NCBI RefSeq assembly: GCF_004765785.1 | Contig: NZ_SBIT01000001.1 | Span: 1 to 64,000 of the forward strand | DNA: 64,000 nucleotides | Direction of reading: 5' to 3' | Source: Halorussus ruber | Lineage (GTDB): Archaea > Halobacteriota > Halobacteria > Halobacteriales > Haladaptataceae | Shown here: positions 60,457-64,000 of the stretch, one piece after another | Layout: each line of letters opens with the position of its first letter | Numbering within the stretch: the first letter of the stretch is position 1 | The notes under the pieces: model-generated | The model's input: the letters and a program-made list of their open reading frames with translations, nothing else | Told to the model about the DNA's origin: nothing | Databases searched by the model: none | Program-made: the position numbers and the translations under genes

Positions 60457-60641
60457 CTCGCAACCTCCCTCGGGGGCGTCGGTTCGGAGCGGCGATGCGG
60501 TCGCGGGAAAGCGGGAACCTTCATTGTCGAACCTCGCCGAAACTTCGGGTCGGTCACACGTGGGCGGTCCGACAGTTCCCCGAGCGCGAAAATCGCACCC
60601 GACGTTTATTTGTTAGAACGTTGTTGTTTCAGAGTTCGGCC

Positions 60642-61358
60642 TCAGACGCCCACGCCGTCCTCGACGGCTTCGAGTCCCGCGTCGGTAATCCGGAACTGGA
60701 CCTTTTCGCCCGCGGCCTTTGCGCGGTGCTTTTCGAGGGTCGCGCGCCGGTTGCCCCCGCGGAATCGCTCGATGCGGACGACCGTGCCGGTCCAGTGTTC
60801 GAGGGTGTGCCCCCCGAGCGGTCGAGTGCGGTCGCTGTCGGGGTCGGTGTAGACCTGATTCGTCAGGACGACCGCCAAATCGTGTTTGCGCGCCAGCGAG
60901 AGGAGGTGCGTGACCTGACTGGCGACCTCGCGGAGGGCCTCGCCGCCCTCCTCGTCTTCGGCCCGCTGGAGGCGGTAGAACCCGGTCGCGCTGTCGAGGA
61001 CCACGAGGTCGGCGCGCTCGGCGAGTTCGGCGGTGTCGCGGACCGCCTCCTCCTGTTCGGCGAAGTCGTAGGCCTCCTTGACGATGATTCGGGAGGTCAG
61101 GTCTTCGATGTCGTCCGCGCCGACCTCCTCGGCGCGGGCCTCGGCAACCTGCTCGAACCGGGAGAGCGACAGCCCCTCGGTGTCGATGTAGACCGCGGTG
61201 CCGCCGTCGGCGGCGACTTCGACCGCCGCGCCCAGCGCGACGTTGGTCTTGCCGGCGGCGGGCGGACCGTAGACCTGCGTGACGGTGCCGACCTCGAACC
61301 CGCCACCGAGGAGGTCGTCGAGGGGACCGCATCCGGTCGGGATGGACTCGTGGTTCAC
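60642..61358 (-). CDS. radB: DNA repair protein RadB
   Basis: 238 residues, single RecA core without the RadA N-terminal domain. MNHESIPTGCGPLDDLLGGG, Walker A GPPAAGKTN (31-39), Walker B LVVLDSATGF and NQVYTDPDSDRTRPLGGHTL. RadB aids homologous recombination with RadA. The ATG at 61358 matches the family start. Confidence 0.93.
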   Translation of the reverse strand: MNHESIPTGCGPLDDLLGGGFEVGTVTQVYGPPAAGKTNVALGAAVEVAADGGTAVYIDTEGLSLSRFEQVAEARAEEVGADDIEDLTSRIIVKEAYDFAEQEEAVRDTAELAERADLVVLDSATGFYRLQRAEDEEGGEALREVASQVTHLLSLARKHDLAVVLTNQVYTDPDSDRTRPLGGHTLEHWTGTVVRIERFRGGNRRATLEKHRAKAAGEKVQFRITDAGLEAVEDGVGV

Positions 61359-61579
61359 GACCGAGGGTTGGTCCTACCCGGCCTAAAGCCTCCGGATTCG
61401 CGGTCAGCGTTCGGATTCGTGGGGGTTGGTGGCACAGTCGCTCTGTGTGACCCCTATCGACGCGACGACCCTTGTCGGCGCGCGCAGAACTGCGCACGCC
61501 GACGGTTCCCATGGAAACGTCATCCCGCAGAAAAAGTCACTCGGGACTGGTAACTCAGATACGAAGTATCGAATCGCTT

Positions 61580-61756
61580 ATGTCCATGAGTGATGTTATC
61601 ACATCTAGTATGATGGTCGCAACCGTCTTGGAGTGCCCTCAATGCGTCGAGGAGAACCAGGCGGAGTTCACGGGTGAACTCGTAGACGGCGATGGCGTCT
61701 GGCGGATGCGGTGTTGCGGGACGCTTGCCGACGGCCCGCACCCGGAAGGGGCGTGA
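61580..61756 (+). CDS. Small zinc-knuckle protein
   Basis: 58 residues if the ATG at 61580 is used (46 from the ATG at 61616-61618 region, MVATVLECPQ). ECPQCVEENQAEFTG with a CxxC and later RCCGTLADGP give a zinc knuckle plus CC. Common small zinc protein shape in haloarchaea; function unknown. Confidence 0.45.
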   Translation: MSMSDVITSSMMVATVLECPQCVEENQAEFTGELVDGDGVWRMRCCGTLADGPHPEGA

Positions 61757-61789
61757 TTCCGGGGTGAAGGTGGTGAGGGTGGGGCCTCA

Positions 61790-61915
61790 CGTCGGGGATG
61801 CGCTCGGTGAGTCGTTCCACCGGGACGCGCTCGACTGACCAACCGCTAGTCCGGGTGGACTGAAGGGGTCGGCCGGTCGTGCCCTGAAGGGACTTGGTCG
61901 CTTCAGCGTGTTGAA
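61790..61915 (-). repeat. Foldback repeat family, right-end fragment with tail
   Basis: Reverse orientation. The tail ACCGAGCGCATCC (reverse complement GGATGCGCTCGGT) is near 61797, then right-border GAAGGGGTCGGCCGG at about 61863-61880 and the right half of a middle stem. The left half is missing. Confidence 0.6.
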
Positions 61916-62018
61916 TCTCCGGTAGAGAGACTCTGATAAGCAGATATGTTATAAATCACCTCACACACACAATTAAATAACATAATGATTTATTATCTAT
62001 GGTGTTGGTTTCTCGTCT

Positions 62019-62294
62019 ATGGGATTCTGTGAGCTTTGTTCAGAAGAAATACAAAACCGGGCAGAATATTGCCTTGTGGATACAGAGACGGAAAAGAAAT
62101 TAGATATTTGCGATGAGGATGGAGGAAAACTTATTGAAGATTCGACGACCGATGGAAAATGCACCTATTGTGGCGAATTCGCACGATACCAAATAGCAGA
62201 TATTGATTGGAATGACGATACAATTAGCTCATCTGGTCGTCAAGAAGTCCTAGGAAATTTGGTTTTATGTGAAGACTGCAAGAATTCTTGGTGA
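62019..62294 (+). CDS. AT-rich double zinc-knuckle protein
   Basis: 91 residues with CELC (4-7), Cys18, Cys31, CTYC (48-51) and a C-terminal CEDCKNSW. The gene is AT-rich unlike its neighbours and sits 130 bp before the RuvC-fold gene; low GC suggests acquisition. No catalytic motif. Could be a nucleic-acid-binding or regulatory protein. Confidence 0.55.
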   Translation: MGFCELCSEEIQNRAEYCLVDTETEKKLDICDEDGGKLIEDSTTDGKCTYCGEFARYQIADIDWNDDTISSSGRQEVLGNLVLCEDCKNSW

Positions 62295-62427
62295 TAGAAC
62301 ACTAGTTAAGGCAATTTCTGAGAAGCAAGTTCAACGTCTACTCTTTATATTCTCGATTTTGAACCTATCACTACTCTCTCACCCGAGCCAGTTGAACTTT
62401 TGACCCCCGAAACCGAACCCTCGACTC

Positions 62428-63177
62428 GTGACAGTCGTCGTCGCTACCGAGAACTTCGAGGTGTACCACGGCGTGGTCAACGAGTTGCGCGACCGGGGCG
62501 TGACCTTCACCACGGTCGAACCCGGCGACTCGCTCCCGGACGGCGCGACGGTTCTCATCCGCGCCGAAGGCGACGACACTATCGACACCGACGAAATCGA
62601 GGTCCAAAACGTCGAGACCGTCGTGGCGGTCCCTGACAACCCACGGCGCGCGGTGGACGAAGCGCTCGCCAGACTGCGCGGCGGCGAGGGCCGGACCATC
62701 GTCGGCATCGACCCCGGCACGCGGCCCGGCATCGCCGTCCTGTCGGGCGACATGGTGGTCGCGGCCTTCCACGTCCCGCTCTCCGACGTGGCCGAGACGG
62801 TGCGCCGCGAGGTCGAGGACGCCGTGGACCCCGTGGTCCGCATCGGCGACGGCGCGCGCTTGCAGGGCGGGCAACTCATCCGCGAACTGGAGGAGGTCCC
62901 GGTCGAACTCGTAGACGAGACCGGCACGACGCCCTATCTCGGGACCGGCGCGCGGGGCATGGGCGACGTGCTGGCCGCCGTCAACATCGCCCGATTGGAG
63001 GGCGAGCGCGTCGAGGGCCGCGACGTGGAACCGACCGCCGGGGAGTTGCAGGTCATCCAGAACAAGTCACGCGAGCGGGCCGACGACAACCGGGAAATCG
63101 ACGAGGAGTTGGCGAGGCGAGTCGCGGCGGGGGACCTCACTTTAGAGGAGGCGATGGACGAGCATCGTCAGGAGTGA
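62428..63177 (+). CDS. RuvC/RNase H-fold-like protein
   Basis: 249 residues from a GTG. IVGIDPGTRPGIAVLSGDMV resembles the DxG-type start of a RuvC/RNase H core, followed by strands DVAETVRREVEDAVDPVV and an Asp-rich VELVDETGTTPYLG. The C-terminal helix (QVIQNKSRERADDNREIDEE) is charged. The motif also occurs in nucleases and some kinases; nuclease activity is not proven. Confidence 0.65.
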   Translation: MTVVVATENFEVYHGVVNELRDRGVTFTTVEPGDSLPDGATVLIRAEGDDTIDTDEIEVQNVETVVAVPDNPRRAVDEALARLRGGEGRTIVGIDPGTRPGIAVLSGDMVVAAFHVPLSDVAETVRREVEDAVDPVVRIGDGARLQGGQLIRELEEVPVELVDETGTTPYLGTGARGMGDVLAAVNIARLEGERVEGRDVEPTAGELQVIQNKSRERADDNREIDEELARRVAAGDLTLEEAMDEHRQE

Positions 63178-63180
63178 CTG

Positions 63181-64000
63181 TTACTCTGCTACTTCAGCTA
63201 CGCACTCCCACAGGAAATCTTCTACTTCGGCTATCTGCTCACCGTTCTCATACATGTGTTTAACAATTTTCTTACCATCTTCTATTTTATTAAATCCGTA
63301 ACCATCATCCATACATCGGTTGATCTTCTCTTCCATATCGTCGTATTTCCCGACAAACGATTCATCCACGTTGAGGTAACAAATCTCGTTTATTGACTCG
63401 TGAGAGTAGTAATTTTCAATTTCTCGCCGTTCTAATACCTTACACCGTGTGTCGTGGTCGTGAAATCGGTCCTGAATTTCACGTACCTCTGCTTTTGGCC
63501 GTCCGTCCGCCGATTTCTGATCGCTGTCAAGCAGAATTGCGAAGTTCCGATTAATCCGTGCTAGACGTTCTGGTTCGCAGTGAATCATATTCCCAGTCCC
63601 ACCGAGATGTTGAACCGTGATGTTGTGTTCTGTCCAGTCGTCGATAGCACACCGTGCGATTTCTTCGACAACCTTGACTTCAGTAGGTCCTTCGACGTAG
63701 ATAACGAAGTCACTCTGGAGGATGTCGCTATTTCGCGCCCCGATTTCGTTAATGGCTGCGAAAGCATCGTCTCCAACGTGTGTAACACCCGTCTTACCAT
63801 CGGTTCGACGGACGACGTAGAGGTTCGCATCGCTCTTTTGATCTATCATCACCTGCGAGTGCGTCGAAATGTAGGCTTGTCCTTTCTCGGCAATGCTCCG
63901 AAGGGCGTTTAGCATTTTTCGCTCCGCGGCCGGATGGAGGAAGTTCCCCGGTTCCTCAAACAAGAGACAGTATCCTTCGCCGACTTCTTGGTCCACATAT
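63181..64000 (-). CDS. OLD-family ATP-dependent nuclease (AAA plus TOPRIM), 5' end cut by the window
   Basis: At least 271 residues, running past the right edge. Late ABC-type ATPase motifs LLFEEPGNFLHPAAERKML (Walker B region) and YISTHSQVMIDQ, then a TOPRIM with VIYVEGPTEVKVVEE and FAILLDSDQKSADG. This is the OLD/GajA architecture, known in defence (Gabija, PARIS, retron-linked) and repair. GC is lower than in flanking genes. N-terminal Walker A lies outside the window. A partner gene such as UvrD-like GajB, if any, would be beyond the right edge. Confidence 0.8.
   Translation of the reverse strand, partial: YVDQEVGEGYCLLFEEPGNFLHPAAERKMLNALRSIAEKGQAYISTHSQVMIDQKSDANLYVVRRTDGKTGVTHVGDDAFAAINEIGARNSDILQSDFVIYVEGPTEVKVVEEIARCAIDDWTEHNITVQHLGGTGNMIHCEPERLARINRNFAILLDSDQKSADGRPKAEVREIQDRFHDHDTRCKVLERREIENYYSHESINEICYLNVDESFVGKYDDMEEKINRCMDDGYGFNKIEDGKKIVKHMYENGEQIAEVEDFLWECVAEVAE

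Overview
The window is chromosomal DNA from a haloarchaeon (class Halobacteria). Support comes from a GC-rich sequence with acidic predicted proteins, archaeal DnaG primase, RadB, ribosomal protein S8e, eIF5A with deoxyhypusine synthase and an agmatinase, an LWR-salt protein, an amphi-Trp protein, and leaderless starts with a TATA element about 25 to 30 nt upstream. Genus is not determinable from the sequence alone. No rRNA, tRNA or CRISPR array was found.

Layout. 0-15 kb: an IS200/IS605-type right-end hairpin, then housekeeping and small haloarchaeal genes (two ZIP-type metal transporters exist in the window, the first here), redox and repair enzymes (MsrB, two PPOX-fold proteins, OsmC, three rhodaneses), a GGQ-bearing VLRF1/Vms1-like peptidyl-tRNA hydrolase and a K+ channel with a C-terminal zinc ribbon. 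15.4-17.9 kb: a small restriction-modification island (ArsR-like regulator, frameshifted HNH nuclease, m5C methyltransferase). 18-31 kb: two cis-prenyltransferase-fold genes, cold shock protein, HemA, TrkA/TrkH potassium uptake, two MoeA genes. 32-39 kb: Hsp20, AarF kinase, second ZIP transporter, aminotransferase, then the eIF5A-agmatinase pair. 39.1-41.1 kb: an AT-rich island with a Tat-exported chymotrypsin-fold protease and a lipoprotein that appears to share the protease's N-terminal domain. 41-53 kb: Nif3-like protein, ATP-grasp enzyme, deoxyhypusine synthase, methyltransferase, SprT-like protein, DUF92, GNAT, DnaG. 52-60 kb: glycosyltransferase-like gene plus an internally deleted paralogue, transporters, S8e. 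60.6-64 kb: RadB, zinc-ribbon small proteins, a RuvC-fold-like protein, and the 3' part of an OLD-family ATPase/TOPRIM nuclease that runs off the window.

Genes working together: eIF5A, agmatinase and deoxyhypusine synthase form the hypusine pathway; TrkA and TrkH form a K+ uptake system; the two MoeA genes belong to molybdenum cofactor synthesis; the uppS pair may form a heteromeric cis-prenyltransferase.

The most striking non-genic signal is a dispersed family of nested foldback elements (about 5.9, 24.9, 30.8, 47.3, 48.3, 54.6 and 61.9 kb). The copies keep the outer inverted repeat while the middle stem changes on both sides in a compensatory way, so base pairing rather than sequence is conserved. 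A second covarying hairpin module follows two of the copies.
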